Assembly (NCBI RefSeq): GCF_002002925.1
Contig: NZ_CP019511.1
Location: forward strand, 744,001-808,000
Reading direction: 5' to 3'
Length of the DNA: 64,000 nt
From: Sphingomonas sp. LM7
GTDB lineage: Bacteria; Pseudomonadota; Alphaproteobacteria; Sphingomonadales; Sphingomonadaceae
In this document: piece by piece, positions 7,514 through 16,193 of the stretch
Layout of the letters: every line of letters begins with the position of its first letter
How positions within the stretch are numbered: the stretch's first letter is position 1
Translations under genes and position numbers: made by a program
Notes under the pieces: model-generated
What the model was told of the DNA's origin: nothing
Seen by the model: the letters and a program-made list of their open reading frames with translations, nothing else
The model's database searches: none

Positions 7514-8902
7514 ATGAAGAGCGTTGTTTCGGGCGTAGCAGGTTCGGTTCGCCTCGCGCAGTTGACGCGCGCCGGTCTTACGAGGGCCGAAAAACATGGG
7601 AAGCGGCTCGATGCGGCAGGCCAGGGCCGCGCGATCAATGACAGGTCTGCGCTGACCCGAACCGGTCTCGACCTGAACGCGCTATTCGATGCCCATGTGC
7701 AAGGCGCCTTTATCCCCGAGGCAAAGACGAAGGCGATGCACCTCATCTTCCAGTTCCCGAAGGAATTGGTTGATCCAGAGGATGCAGCCGGCATGCTGCA
7801 TCATGCCCGCGCCTACGCTGAGCGCGTATTCGGCGCAGACGCCGTCTTTGCTGATCGGATCGATAGGGACGAGAAGAACACACAGGTCGTGGATCTCTTT
7901 ATCGCTCCCAAATATGTGAAGCGCACGAAGAGGTCGGAAAAGATCAGTGTGTCGATGACCCGGCACCTGAAGCAGCTCGCCGAGAAGCATGGCCACCCGC
8001 CCATTCCGCCCGGAATCGGTAGAGCGATGCAAGATGAGCTTTTCGAGTACTTTCGCGACGTAATGAAACTCGACGGGGTCGAGCGCGGCGCGCGAAAGGC
8101 GTATCCCGGACCGGACTGGAAATCAGCCGAGCAACAACGGCTCGAGGAGCTGGAAGAGCTGCAACGCGGGTTGGATGAACGGGCTGCGGCTCAAGACGCA
8201 CGAGAAGCCAGGCAGGAAGATCTCGATCGAGATCTCGCCGCTCGCGAGGCGAGATTGAACACGCGAGAAAATAAGTTGGGCGCCGACGAGGCGGCCGTCC
8301 AGGAAAATCGAGCCACCGTCTTGCGTGAGCAAGGCCAAACGAACTTGCTGCTCCGCGCTCTCGAAGACGATGGGAGCCTTGAGCTAGCCATTCAAAAGTC
8401 CGGCAGGCCAAGAATGAACGAGGAGGCGATGAATGACGACGAACGGTTTGCATATCGTTTGATCTGGACTGAGCGGATGATGGAGCTCGCCCGCTTTGTG
8501 GCCGACGTTCTGTGGGCTGTGCGAAAAAAGATTGCCGAGCTGGCGAAGCGAGAAAGCGCAGCGAGGGACCGCGAGAGGGTCATTGACGAGCGCGAGCGCG
8601 TCATTGCCAACAAGGAAACCGAAATTGCCAACAAGCAGACCGCACTGTCCGCGCGCGACGCCATCCTGCGCAATAACGAAGAGCTCTTCGACAATAACGA
8701 AGAGCTCTTCTTTAAAAAGGCCACGTTGCTTCAGCGCACCCTCGACCAGGCTATGCGGTTCAGGAGCGCGTGGGATCCAATTCCCGAAAGCGAGCGTGCG
8801 CCCGCCGTCAACATGGCATTGAAAGCCGCCGAGGGACTAACAGCGGAGGATTTGCCCCCCGGCTTCATCCTGCCCGGACGCGGGGGCGCATCCCGGGGAT
8901 AA
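7514..8902 (+). CDS. Mob/Pre (MobV)-like protein lacking the catalytic histidines
   Basis: The 462-aa product starts at ATG 7514 behind GGAGG. The N-terminal 200 residues follow the layout of Pre/Mob plasmid recombination-mobilisation proteins: an early NDRSALTRTGLDLN segment, a central DRIDRDEKNTQVVDLFIAPKY where relaxases have H-x-DE...PHxH-x-x-x-VP, and a G-PDWKS-x-Q-RLEELEEL junction. The metal-binding HxH is replaced by VVD. The C-terminal half is a long coiled coil with repeated RER/ANKET/NNEELFD units, including an exact NNEELF duplication. By analogy it should bind the element's oriT; without histidines it may be a regulator or a degenerate relaxase. Family assignment is from pattern memory. 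Confidence 0.6.
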   Translation: MKSVVSGVAGSVRLAQLTRAGLTRAEKHGKRLDAAGQGRAINDRSALTRTGLDLNALFDAHVQGAFIPEAKTKAMHLIFQFPKELVDPEDAAGMLHHARAYAERVFGADAVFADRIDRDEKNTQVVDLFIAPKYVKRTKRSEKISVSMTRHLKQLAEKHGHPPIPPGIGRAMQDELFEYFRDVMKLDGVERGARKAYPGPDWKSAEQQRLEELEELQRGLDERAAAQDAREARQEDLDRDLAAREARLNTRENKLGADEAAVQENRATVLREQGQTNLLLRALEDDGSLELAIQKSGRPRMNEEAMNDDERFAYRLIWTERMMELARFVADVLWAVRKKIAELAKRESAARDRERVIDERERVIANKETEIANKQTALSARDAILRNNEELFDNNEELFFKKATLLQRTLDQAMRFRSAWDPIPESERAPAVNMALKAAEGLTAEDLPPGFILPGRGGASRG

Positions 8903-9117
8903 GGACTGCCGCGAGCCCGTATCGACTCAAGCGCCCCATGATTGCAGAATGCCCTCTCGGCTCATCGCCGAGACAGCTTGCGCTTGCACTACCATATTCG
9001 GCACTGCGTCACTTTCGACACGGCATCGCTCGCTGACTGCCTAAACCGACAAGCGATCGCTGGACTTCACGTCGAAATCCACGCTCTTCCCGATCGCCAA
9101 GTACTTGAGGACGTCTC

Positions 9118-10206
9118 ATGCCTATCCGGAATGCCATCTGGACCGTCAGCGGTCAGCCGCAACCACTGTCAGAGGCGCGCCTGCCTAGCGAGCGCGTGCT
9201 AGAAGATATGATTGTCGCCGCGCCGCGCATTCTATCCGACGAATGGATGCTGATCGGTCGACAGGAGCGGACTGGAACCGGCGGCATCATTGACCTGCTG
9301 GCGATCGCCCCGGACGGTGCATTGGTACTGATAGAATTGAAGCGTGACCGCACCCCACGCGAGGTGGTGGCGCAGGCGATCGACTATGCCTGCTGGGTCG
9401 AAAAACTTGAGGCAGACGAAATCGCGGCGATCTATGATCGCTATGCGCCCCGGCGAAATCTAGCCGCCGATTTCCAAGCCCGATTTGGTGAGCCACTGGA
9501 TGAAGACCAGCTCAACTACGAGCACGAGATCGTCATCGTTGCCACGCACCTCGACGAGAGTAGCGAGCGGATCGTCGAGTATCTCAATCAGCGCGGGATC
9601 GCGATCAACGTGTTGTGCTTTCAGATCTTCGTGCATGGCGACGAGCAGCTGCTGAGCCGGGCCTGGCTACTCGATCCCGTTGAAACGCAGGTGAGCGTCG
9701 CGGCCCCAACCAAGCGCGGAGTGCGCGAAAGGGAACCTTGGAATGGGGAATTTTACGCGTGCTTCGGCCATGGCGAGAGCCGGAGCTGGGATGAAGGGCG
9801 CCGCCACGGTTTCATCAGTGCTGGCGGCGGTACTTGGTACAGCAATACGCTGAACCTGCTGAATACTGGTGATCGGGTGTGGGTGAAGGCACCAGGCTAT
9901 GGCTTTGTCGGCGTTGGCGAGGTGACGGGACCCCGCGAGCCAATTACCGAGTTCAGCATCTCGATCGACGGTACGGAGCGTTCGGCCAACGAGTTCCTCG
10001 ACGGTGCCAATTACCACCGCGAATATATCGAGGATCCCGAGCGCATGGAATATTTCGTGCCAGTGCGCTGGATACACACCGTCGCTATTCAGGAAGCGGT
10101 CAATGACATCGGCTTGTTTGGCAATCAAAACACGGTCTGCAAGCCAACGACGCCGAAATGGCGAACGACGGTCGAGAGGCTGAAAGAGCGATGGAGTTTA
10201 GGCTGA
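9118..10206 (+). CDS. NucS-like (DUF91) PD-(D/E)xK nuclease with C-terminal PUA/EVE-like domain
   Basis: The 362-aa protein has a nuclease core: GGIIDLLAI (D59) followed by a strand and IELK (E73, K75), then the helix QAIDYACW, as in the C-terminal nuclease domain of endonuclease NucS. After a linker at about residue 195, residues about 210-345 form a second domain with GDRVWVKAPGYGFVGVGEV, resembling the core of EVE/PUA-like folds that read modified bases. Nuclease plus base-reader would suit a modification-dependent restriction enzyme. It stands alone between the Mob/Pre-like gene and the integrase. The nuclease fold is well supported; the second domain assignment and the defence role are inference. 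Confidence 0.7.
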   Translation: MPIRNAIWTVSGQPQPLSEARLPSERVLEDMIVAAPRILSDEWMLIGRQERTGTGGIIDLLAIAPDGALVLIELKRDRTPREVVAQAIDYACWVEKLEADEIAAIYDRYAPRRNLAADFQARFGEPLDEDQLNYEHEIVIVATHLDESSERIVEYLNQRGIAINVLCFQIFVHGDEQLLSRAWLLDPVETQVSVAAPTKRGVREREPWNGEFYACFGHGESRSWDEGRRHGFISAGGGTWYSNTLNLLNTGDRVWVKAPGYGFVGVGEVTGPREPITEFSISIDGTERSANEFLDGANYHREYIEDPERMEYFVPVRWIHTVAIQEAVNDIGLFGNQNTVCKPTTPKWRTTVERLKERWSLG

Positions 10207-10302
10207 GACGCCAAGCTTCGTAGCATCCCGAGTAGTAGCCGCTTCCTCCCTCCATAGGCAGCAGGGGACGGGATGTGAATGAGGGGCAGTCAGTACGAAC
10301 GT

Positions 10303-12237
10303 TCAGCCTGCAGCCTTCTTCAAACGGTCCCAATCAATGAAATTGAGATTGAGTTTCTGAATTTCGACGAATTGCTTTCGGACTGAAGCGCCCACACCAT
10401 AGCGCCGACCGACCGTCGCCGGTGCGTGCCCCGTGATCCGGTCACTCATTTTCTCCTCGATGCCCGACTCTTCCGCGCGGTCTTTCCACTCGTGGCGCAG
10501 GGAGTGAAACGTATATCGGGGGTCTTCGGTGACAGTGCGATCGATGTAGCGATTGAGGCTACGGCTCAGTTCCTTTGTCCACTTTCCAGCGTCGTCCGCA
10601 GTAAGATCGAAAAGACGGGTGGCGCCAGATTTACGGCGCCCTTCCACATATTTGGAGAACCCGATCTCGATCAAACGCGGGTGTATGACCACCGCTCTCT
10701 CGGAAGCGTCATTCTTGGTGCTCTGATCCTCCCCGGTACCGGTCAGATACGCGACCGTACAAGTGCCGGTCACGTCCAAGCCATATGCCTTCCCGAGATC
10801 GATCTCCTCGATGTCCGTGAGCGCTATCTGCCCTATTTCTTCCACCCGCGGGCCCGAGGCGGCCGCAAAAAGGAAACACCAATACAGCTCATCCTGGAAA
10901 ACATGAGGGCCTGGCTTTGACCTATCCGCGAGCTTTCGTCCGGCACAACCGGTGAAAAGCGGAGATTCAAATAGAGCCTGCATCATGTTTGGCCGGAACG
11001 GGAGGCGCGGATTTTTCTGGCCTTTGCGAGTTTTGGAATATCCTTGCACCCGCACTCCCGCCGCAACGTTCGCGGGTATCCAGCTTTCATCCTCCAGAGT
11101 GCTCAGGATCGCCTGGAGGGCTCCGATATCCTTTTTGAGGGAGCCTGGCGCCAAGGTGCGATATTCGTCCTCTCCCGAGCTTGCGGCCTGTATAATCTTG
11201 CGCAGTGAGGCTCCGTCGCGCTTGATTTTTTCCATGTTGAGATTGGCTGGCATCTCCGCGAGCAGGTCACGATATTCGAGGATGTGGTTCTTGGTGATGC
11301 TGAGCACGGGCAGATCGCCGAAGATGTTGACGAACCGTGCTACTGCCCGCGCAGCTTCATTTACCGATTGAGGCTTGGGAGCGGCGAGCTTGCTCCAAGT
11401 CGAAAGGCCATCGGACAAACGCTTCGCCCCAGATGATGCCGGCGCGCCACCGTTTGTCGAGATTCCGCCAGCCGGCTCGATGTTCGCGTCATTCTCCCTA
11501 GGACGATCAGCGGCAACGAGGGCGAGGCCCTCGCGAACTTCCGTCGACACAGCGGCAAAGCGGTGCTCGCTCAGCCGGCGCAGCAGATGTTCGGCGGCGG
11601 TGTCATATCTGGGCGTCCCAAGCCTGAGTTGGGTGCCAACGCCATCGAGAATGATCATAAGCTCAAGTTGCACCGCGTCCCACTGGCGGCGGATAAGCAA
11701 TCTGTTCACGAACTGCTGAAGCACCAGCATGTACGGTCCGCTCCCAGCAGCGAACGAGTCTTGGACGGCTGCGATAGCGTTGCGTTCGTTCTGCGCTTCA
11801 AAACCGGCTAGCGGCGCCTCCTCATCCGCATCGCTGAAATCATCGATGGTCATAATGGGCGGAGCGCCCAAGTGCTGTGCCGCTCGCCAAGCGTGCTCTT
11901 TGCCCCATGAGTTTCGCACGCGCATCGAGAGCGCCAGCAGCATCGCGTATACGACGTTATCGAGCGAGCCTTTACGCGCGGCGAGAACGCCGAGCCCCTC
12001 GTCGACCAGCTCCGTCGATTCGCGCTGAACTGCGTTTTTCAGAACGCCGTCCAAACGCACGATTTCCGCATGATAGAAGGCCGTCAGTTCGGCGCGCTTG
12101 ATGGCGGCAAAGTAGGGATCAATGGTCCCGAGCGAGCATTTCCAGGATGTTTTTCCTACTAGCGCCCGTAGCCGATGCGGCACGTCCAACCGGAACCACT
12201 CGTTTTTCGACTTTGCATGCCGGTGCGAATAGCTCAT
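10303..12237 (-). CDS. Tyrosine recombinase / island integrase
   Basis: The 644-aa protein carries the tyrosine-recombinase catalytic set in its last 180 residues: SGPRVEEIGQI (first Arg, about residue 464), FHSLRHEWKDR (His and second Arg), ITGHAPATVGRRYGVG (His and the nucleophilic Tyr). The long N-terminal part is helical, of the type seen in large island integrases that start with a YSHRHAKSKNEWFRLDVP-like SAM-fold region. ATG 12237 is preceded by AGG at six bases. It lies 100 bases from the 3' end of tRNA-Glu and points into the island, so it most likely catalyses integration and excision there. Confidence 0.92.
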   Translation of the reverse strand: MSYSHRHAKSKNEWFRLDVPHRLRALVGKTSWKCSLGTIDPYFAAIKRAELTAFYHAEIVRLDGVLKNAVQRESTELVDEGLGVLAARKGSLDNVVYAMLLALSMRVRNSWGKEHAWRAAQHLGAPPIMTIDDFSDADEEAPLAGFEAQNERNAIAAVQDSFAAGSGPYMLVLQQFVNRLLIRRQWDAVQLELMIILDGVGTQLRLGTPRYDTAAEHLLRRLSEHRFAAVSTEVREGLALVAADRPRENDANIEPAGGISTNGGAPASSGAKRLSDGLSTWSKLAAPKPQSVNEAARAVARFVNIFGDLPVLSITKNHILEYRDLLAEMPANLNMEKIKRDGASLRKIIQAASSGEDEYRTLAPGSLKKDIGALQAILSTLEDESWIPANVAAGVRVQGYSKTRKGQKNPRLPFRPNMMQALFESPLFTGCAGRKLADRSKPGPHVFQDELYWCFLFAAASGPRVEEIGQIALTDIEEIDLGKAYGLDVTGTCTVAYLTGTGEDQSTKNDASERAVVIHPRLIEIGFSKYVEGRRKSGATRLFDLTADDAGKWTKELSRSLNRYIDRTVTEDPRYTFHSLRHEWKDRAEESGIEEKMSDRITGHAPATVGRRYGVGASVRKQFVEIQKLNLNFIDWDRLKKAAG

Positions 12238-12249
12238 TCTACGCCTCAC

Positions 12250-12273
12250 TTCGTACCACCCTTTCGTACCACC
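12250..12273. repeat. Tandem direct repeat upstream of the integrase gene
   Basis: TTCGTACCACC occurs at 12250-12260 and again at 12263-12273, between the integrase start and the tRNA. Short direct repeats at this position are typical arm-type binding sites of tyrosine recombinases or sites for their regulators. A similar arrangement precedes the second integrase (42729-42747), with a different sequence. Confidence 0.4.
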
Positions 12274-12336
12274 GGGCAGTCAAGTAAGACTTAATTTTGC
12301 TGGATTTTCTTTCGCATCAGCCACTTCCGCTTGAAG

Positions 12337-12411
12337 TGGTGACCCCTACGGGAATCGAACCCGTGCTTCAGCCGTGAAAGGGCCGCGTCCTAACCGCTAG
12401 ACGAAGGGGCC
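12337..12411 (-). tRNA. tRNA-Glu (anticodon TTC)
   Basis: The minus strand reads a complete cloverleaf: acceptor GGCCCCT pairs with AGGGGTC, the D-arm contains GTCTAGCGGTTAGGAC, the anticodon loop is CCTTTCACG with TTC, and the T-arm is CGGGTTCGATTCCCG. A is the discriminator and CCA is encoded (12339-12337). An inverted repeat (CCACTTC/GAAGTGG, 12321-12339) overlaps the CCA end and could terminate transcription. The gene is the attachment site of the left island and appears intact after integration. Confidence 0.97.
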
Positions 12412-12465
12412 ATGCCGTAGCGTGGAACGGCCGGTTACGGAAGGATGCGGCCCGGGTCAAGCACC

Positions 12466-14232
12466 TCAATCGGCCCAAGCCGCATCTTCCACATGTAATT
12501 CGGCGGCGGGGCGCGAACCCCAGTCGTCGATCCTGGCGCGGCCGGCGAGCCAGAGCTTGCGATGGCGGGGGGCGGACAGGAGCGCAGCGCCCAACTCGGT
12601 CTCGGCATGGCGGAAGGCAACGGCCTTTAGGCTGCGACCGTCCTCGCCCGCGACGATCAGGCGGACATGTCCGCCCGAGCCGACGACATCGGCCTTGAGC
12701 ACGCTGAGCGGTCCTGCGACCACGCGCGGCGCTGGCCAGCCCATGCCATAGGGGCCGCCGGCGTCCATGGCATTGACCAGATCCGGGTTGACCCCGCCCG
12801 GGGCGAGGACGGCGTCGAGCAGGAGCGCCCGCTCGCCCATCGCCACCGTCACGCGTTCGGCGAGACGTTCCTCCAGAAACTCGGCAAAGGCTTCGAGCTG
12901 ATCCTCGGCGATCGTCACGCCGCAGGCCATGGCGTGGCCGCCGCCGGCGTGGAGCAGCCCCGAATCCTTGGCAGCCAGCACCGCGGCGCCAAGATCGACG
13001 CCCGGGATCGAGCGGCCCGAACCCTTGCCGATGCCGTGTTCGTCCAGCGCGATGACGATCGCCGGGCGGCCGAGCTTTTCCTTTAGGCGTCCGGCGACGA
13101 TGCCGATCACGCCGGCATGCCAGCCGCGACTCGCGATCACCACGACGGCGCGATTGCTCTTGGCGATGCACAGCTGCTCGGCGGCAAGCTGGACCTCGGC
13201 CTCGATCGCGCGGCGCTCCTCGTTGAGGATGTTGAGCTCCTCCGCGATCGAGCGCGCCTCGTCCGGATCGCGCGTGGTAAGGAGGCGCACGCCGAGATCG
13301 GAGCATCCGACGCGGCCGCCGGCATTGATTCGCGGGCCCAGCGCGAAGCCGAGATCGGTGCAGGTCGGCGTGCGGGTGAGGCGCGACGCCTCGATCAGCG
13401 CGTTCATGCCGATGTTGCGGCGCTGCGCCATGACCTTGAGGCCCTGCGCGACGAAGGCGCGGTTGAGCCCCTTGAGCGATGCGACGTCGGCGACGGTGCC
13501 GAGTGCGACCAGATCGAGCAAGTCGAGCAGCCGCGGCTCGGCGCGGTCCTTGAACCAGCCGCGGGCGCGAAGTGAACGGATCAGCGCGGCGCCGAGCAGG
13601 AAGGCGACGCCGACTGCGGCGAGATGGCCAAATGCGGCGCCTTCGGCTTCGTCGAGCCGGTTGGGGTTGATCAGGGCATAGGTGACCGGAAGCTCGGCGG
13701 CGCATTTGTGATGATCGCAGACGATCACCTCGGCGCCGGCGCTCCTGGCCATTTCGAGCGCCTCGAAGGCCTGCGCGCCGCAATCGACGGTGACGATCAA
13801 GCTGGCGCCCTGCTGGTGGAGACGGACCAGCGCCTCGCCCGAGGGCCCATAGCCTTCCATCAGCCGGTCGGGAATGTAGGGGCGGGCCTCGAGCCCGAGA
13901 TCGCGCAGCAGCAGGATCAGCAGCGCCGCAGAAGTGGCGCCATCAACGTCATAGTCGCCGAAGATGGCGACCTGCTCGCCTTTCTCGACGGCGTCGGCGA
14001 GCCGCTCGGCGGCCTTGTCCATGTCGCGGAAGATCGAGGGATCCGGCATGAAGGCGCGGATGCTCGGGGCGCGGTGATCGTCGATGCCGTCGCGGGGGCA
14101 TCCGCGGGTCAGCAGCAACTGGGTTACGAGGTCGTCGGGGGCGAAATTGGGATCGCGGGCATCGGCCGCGATCCCACGCCAGCGCCAGGGCTGGCCAAGG
14201 ATCGACCGATGGATGTTGAGAACGGAGGACAT
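12466..14232 (-). CDS. recJ: Single-stranded-DNA-specific exonuclease RecJ
   Basis: The 588-aa protein is a DHH-superfamily 5'-3' single-strand exonuclease used in recombination and mismatch repair. Visible motifs are FGDYDVDGATSAALL (residues 91-105), VTVDCG, the DHH-type VIVCDHHKC, ALGTVADV, and the DHHA1 region with LHAGGGHAMACG. Length is usual for alphaproteobacterial RecJ, and the N-terminus (MSSVLNIHRSILGQPWRWRG) matches the family start. It marks the return to chromosomal backbone to the right of the tRNA gene. Confidence 0.96.
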   Translation of the reverse strand: MSSVLNIHRSILGQPWRWRGIAADARDPNFAPDDLVTQLLLTRGCPRDGIDDHRAPSIRAFMPDPSIFRDMDKAAERLADAVEKGEQVAIFGDYDVDGATSAALLILLLRDLGLEARPYIPDRLMEGYGPSGEALVRLHQQGASLIVTVDCGAQAFEALEMARSAGAEVIVCDHHKCAAELPVTYALINPNRLDEAEGAAFGHLAAVGVAFLLGAALIRSLRARGWFKDRAEPRLLDLLDLVALGTVADVASLKGLNRAFVAQGLKVMAQRRNIGMNALIEASRLTRTPTCTDLGFALGPRINAGGRVGCSDLGVRLLTTRDPDEARSIAEELNILNEERRAIEAEVQLAAEQLCIAKSNRAVVVIASRGWHAGVIGIVAGRLKEKLGRPAIVIALDEHGIGKGSGRSIPGVDLGAAVLAAKDSGLLHAGGGHAMACGVTIAEDQLEAFAEFLEERLAERVTVAMGERALLLDAVLAPGGVNPDLVNAMDAGGPYGMGWPAPRVVAGPLSVLKADVVGSGGHVRLIVAGEDGRSLKAVAFRHAETELGAALLSAPRHRKLWLAGRARIDDWGSRPAAELHVEDAAWAD

Positions 14233-14277
14233 ACGCCGTTCTGGCCGTCGGGCGCGAGCTTGTCGAGCAAAGCCGCC

Positions 14278-15018
14278 TCAGTCCGCCGCGTTCTCGATTC
14301 CGCCGGCGACATAGGTCTGGATGTAATCCTTGATCCAGGCGCCTTCGCGAAACCACTTGGTGACGATGTACTTGGTGCCGTCAAGCACGCGCATGCCCTC
14401 ATGCAGCGTGTCGTAATTGGGGGTGCCGTCGGCGCACATGTTGTTCCAGATCACCAGCATGCCGCGCTTGGGCTTGAAGCGGATGCCGGCGCGGGGGAAC
14501 CAGGTGGCGCCGCCTTCGGCCACGTCGTTGAGATACGCCATCGCGGTCCAGGTGCGCTGGCCGCCGGTCTCCTTCATCTTGGGCCAATAGGCGCTTGCCT
14601 CGTGGAAATAGTCGCAATGCGCGCGGAACTGCTGGTTGACCGCGTAGCGCTGGCCTTGGAGCGTCTCGGCATTCTCCTCGGGAATGCCGAGCAGGCTGGC
14701 GATGCGCTGGTCGATCGCCAGGATCTCCTCGGACCAGCGATACAGGTCGGAGCTGTGGCTGGTGCGGTATTCGGGGTCCTCGCTGGCGGCGAGCAAGGTC
14801 GAGGGGCGCGAATTGGTGTCGATCAAGTCGATCAGCGCATCGCACTCGGCTTCGCTGAGGAAATCGGGGACAGTGAACATCTGCGCCGCGTCGGTCTTGG
14901 CGCGGCGGACCGCGGGATTGGCCTCCAGCCGAGCGACGACGTCGCGGCAGATCTTCGCGCGGACGGGGGAGGGGCCGCCCGAGACCCTGCCGTCATTCTT
15001 GTTGCCGTTCTTGCTCAC
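14278..15018 (-). CDS. Prolyl 4-hydroxylase-type 2-oxoglutarate/Fe(II) dioxygenase
   Basis: The product (about 246 aa) has the double-stranded beta-helix metal site: FRAHCDYF (H-x-D), a distal TLHEG histidine and TKWFRE, whose lysine or arginine would bind 2-oxoglutarate. The N-terminal part contains PDFLSEAECDALIDLID, characteristic of prolyl-4-hydroxylase alpha-subunit homologues. The substrate is unknown. The start is uncertain: GTG 15018 (MSKNG...) gives the common family N-terminus, while the frame is open to GTG 15072 without a ribosome site. Transcribed like recJ and 45 bases before it. Confidence 0.85.
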   Translation of the reverse strand: MSKNGNKNDGRVSGGPSPVRAKICRDVVARLEANPAVRRAKTDAAQMFTVPDFLSEAECDALIDLIDTNSRPSTLLAASEDPEYRTSHSSDLYRWSEEILAIDQRIASLLGIPEENAETLQGQRYAVNQQFRAHCDYFHEASAYWPKMKETGGQRTWTAMAYLNDVAEGGATWFPRAGIRFKPKRGMLVIWNNMCADGTPNYDTLHEGMRVLDGTKYIVTKWFREGAWIKDYIQTYVAGGIENAAD

Positions 15019-15086
15019 GCCTCGCGAAATCGCGCGCTGCGGACGGATTTGCAAGGGGCCCGGTGTCGCCACCGGGCCCGCGAGCG

Positions 15087-16073
15087 TTACCAGAAGATGT
15101 CGTAGATCGTATCGACCACTTCGCCGGTGTAGATGTCGATCAGCATCGCATCATTGTAATAGCGCACCCAGCGGTATGGCCCATCGACCTCGGGCAGGCG
15201 ATAATAGAACGGATCGTTGATCCAGTAGCTCGACGAATAGAGGATCGAATCTAGCATCGAGCCGATGCCGAAGCGACGATAGCCATAGCCCCAGCCGCTG
15301 GGCGCGTAATAGCGCGGCAGGCGATAGAGGCTGCGGTTGCTGGTGCGGTAGCCGCGCCAGTCATAGCGGCGATCGTTGCGCCAATTGTTGTTCCAGCGGC
15401 CGCGATTGCCGTCATTGCCCCAGCCGCGGTTGCGGTTGTCGTTCCAGCCGCGGTTGCCGCGGTCATACTGGCCCCGGTCGCGGTTGTCGTTCCAGTTGCG
15501 GTCACCGCGACCGGCCTGGTTGCGGTTGCGATCGTTCCAGTCGCGGTTGCCGCGATCGACCTGACCGCGATCGCGGTCGCCGTCGTTCCAGCGATTGCGC
15601 GTGGCGTCGCGGACCTGCTGCTGGCGACGCTGATCGAGCTGTGGAAGCTGGCCGGCGTCGGGACGGCGCGTGCCGCCATTCCACTGGCTGTTGCTGCCGT
15701 TCCACTGGCTGCGCTGGCCGCCATTGTTCCACTGGCCGCGGTCGCCGCGGTTGACGTCGCTGCGCTGGGGTCGCGACTGCTGCGGAGCGGCCTGTGGCGC
15801 CTGCTGCTGGGCCTGTCCGCGGTTCCAGTTGCCGCGCTGGCGTTCGCCGCCATTGTTCGACTGGCGCTGCGGCTGAGCCTGTGCCTGCGGCGCGGGCTGG
15901 CTCTGCTGCTGCTGGCGCCATTCGCTGCGGCCCTGGCGCGCCTGGGACTGGCCGCTTCCCGACGAACTCTCGGCACGTTCGCGGCCACCCCAACGGCCGC
16001 GGTCCTGCGCAAGCGCCGCCGGCGGGACCAGAGCCGTTGCGGCGACGAGCACCGCGAGCAAGGTCTTCTTCAT
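15087..16073 (-). CDS. Secreted Arg/Asn/Trp/Gly-rich protein with RcnB-like C-terminal domain
   Basis: The 328-aa product has a signal peptide (MKKTLLAVLVAATALVPPAALAQ). A long low-complexity region follows, made of repeated W-N-D-x-N-R, RGDRNW and Q-rich units, with a folded C-terminus ending YRWVRYYNDAMLIDIYTGEVVDTIYDIFW. That end is the hallmark of RcnB-type periplasmic proteins, named for nickel/cobalt homeostasis in Escherichia coli. Many homologues in sphingomonads have unknown ligands. ATG 16073 follows GTTGAG. The degenerate repeats explain why other frames of this stretch are also open. Confidence 0.85.
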   Translation of the reverse strand: MKKTLLAVLVAATALVPPAALAQDRGRWGGRERAESSSGSGQSQARQGRSEWRQQQQSQPAPQAQAQPQRQSNNGGERQRGNWNRGQAQQQAPQAAPQQSRPQRSDVNRGDRGQWNNGGQRSQWNGSNSQWNGGTRRPDAGQLPQLDQRRQQQVRDATRNRWNDGDRDRGQVDRGNRDWNDRNRNQAGRGDRNWNDNRDRGQYDRGNRGWNDNRNRGWGNDGNRGRWNNNWRNDRRYDWRGYRTSNRSLYRLPRYYAPSGWGYGYRRFGIGSMLDSILYSSSYWINDPFYYRLPEVDGPYRWVRYYNDAMLIDIYTGEVVDTIYDIFW

Positions 16074-16193
16074 CTCAACTGTCTCCGTCGAGGCCGGCAT
16101 GAGGCCGGGCACCATCGTGGGATTGGAAATAGAGTTCGCCGGATGAGCGGTTGCTGAATTGCGGCGAAAGGTGATTGAAAGAATTGGGAAAGC

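Larger units (their letters stand above)
1..12340. mobile_element. Right part of a genomic island integrated at tRNA-Glu(TTC)
   Basis: A tyrosine recombinase gene (10303-12237) lies beside the 3' end of an intact minus-strand tRNA-Glu, the usual arrangement when an element integrates into the 3' half of a tRNA. Everything to the left is accessory in character: type III restriction genes, relaxase-like proteins, small unknown genes in a long operon and a predicted defence nuclease. With the tRNA on the minus strand and its 3' end on the left, the element must extend left, so its other end, with a duplicated tRNA 3' fragment, lies before the window. The boundary at the tRNA 3' end is inferred; the second att copy is not visible. 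Confidence 0.75.

Noticed and set aside
12368..13783. Long open frame antisense-frame to recJ covering the tRNA-Glu
   Set aside because: It is arginine-rich and runs through the tRNA gene, while RecJ motifs are in another frame of the same strand.
13624..15105. A 493-codon plus-strand frame opposite recJ and the dioxygenase
   Set aside because: Both minus-strand genes have clear family motifs; the plus-strand frame has no ribosome site and low-complexity composition.
15251..16012. Overlapping Ala/Arg-rich frames in the RcnB-like region
   Set aside because: The repeats of the real protein leave other frames open; only the RcnB frame has a signal peptide and a folded C-terminus.
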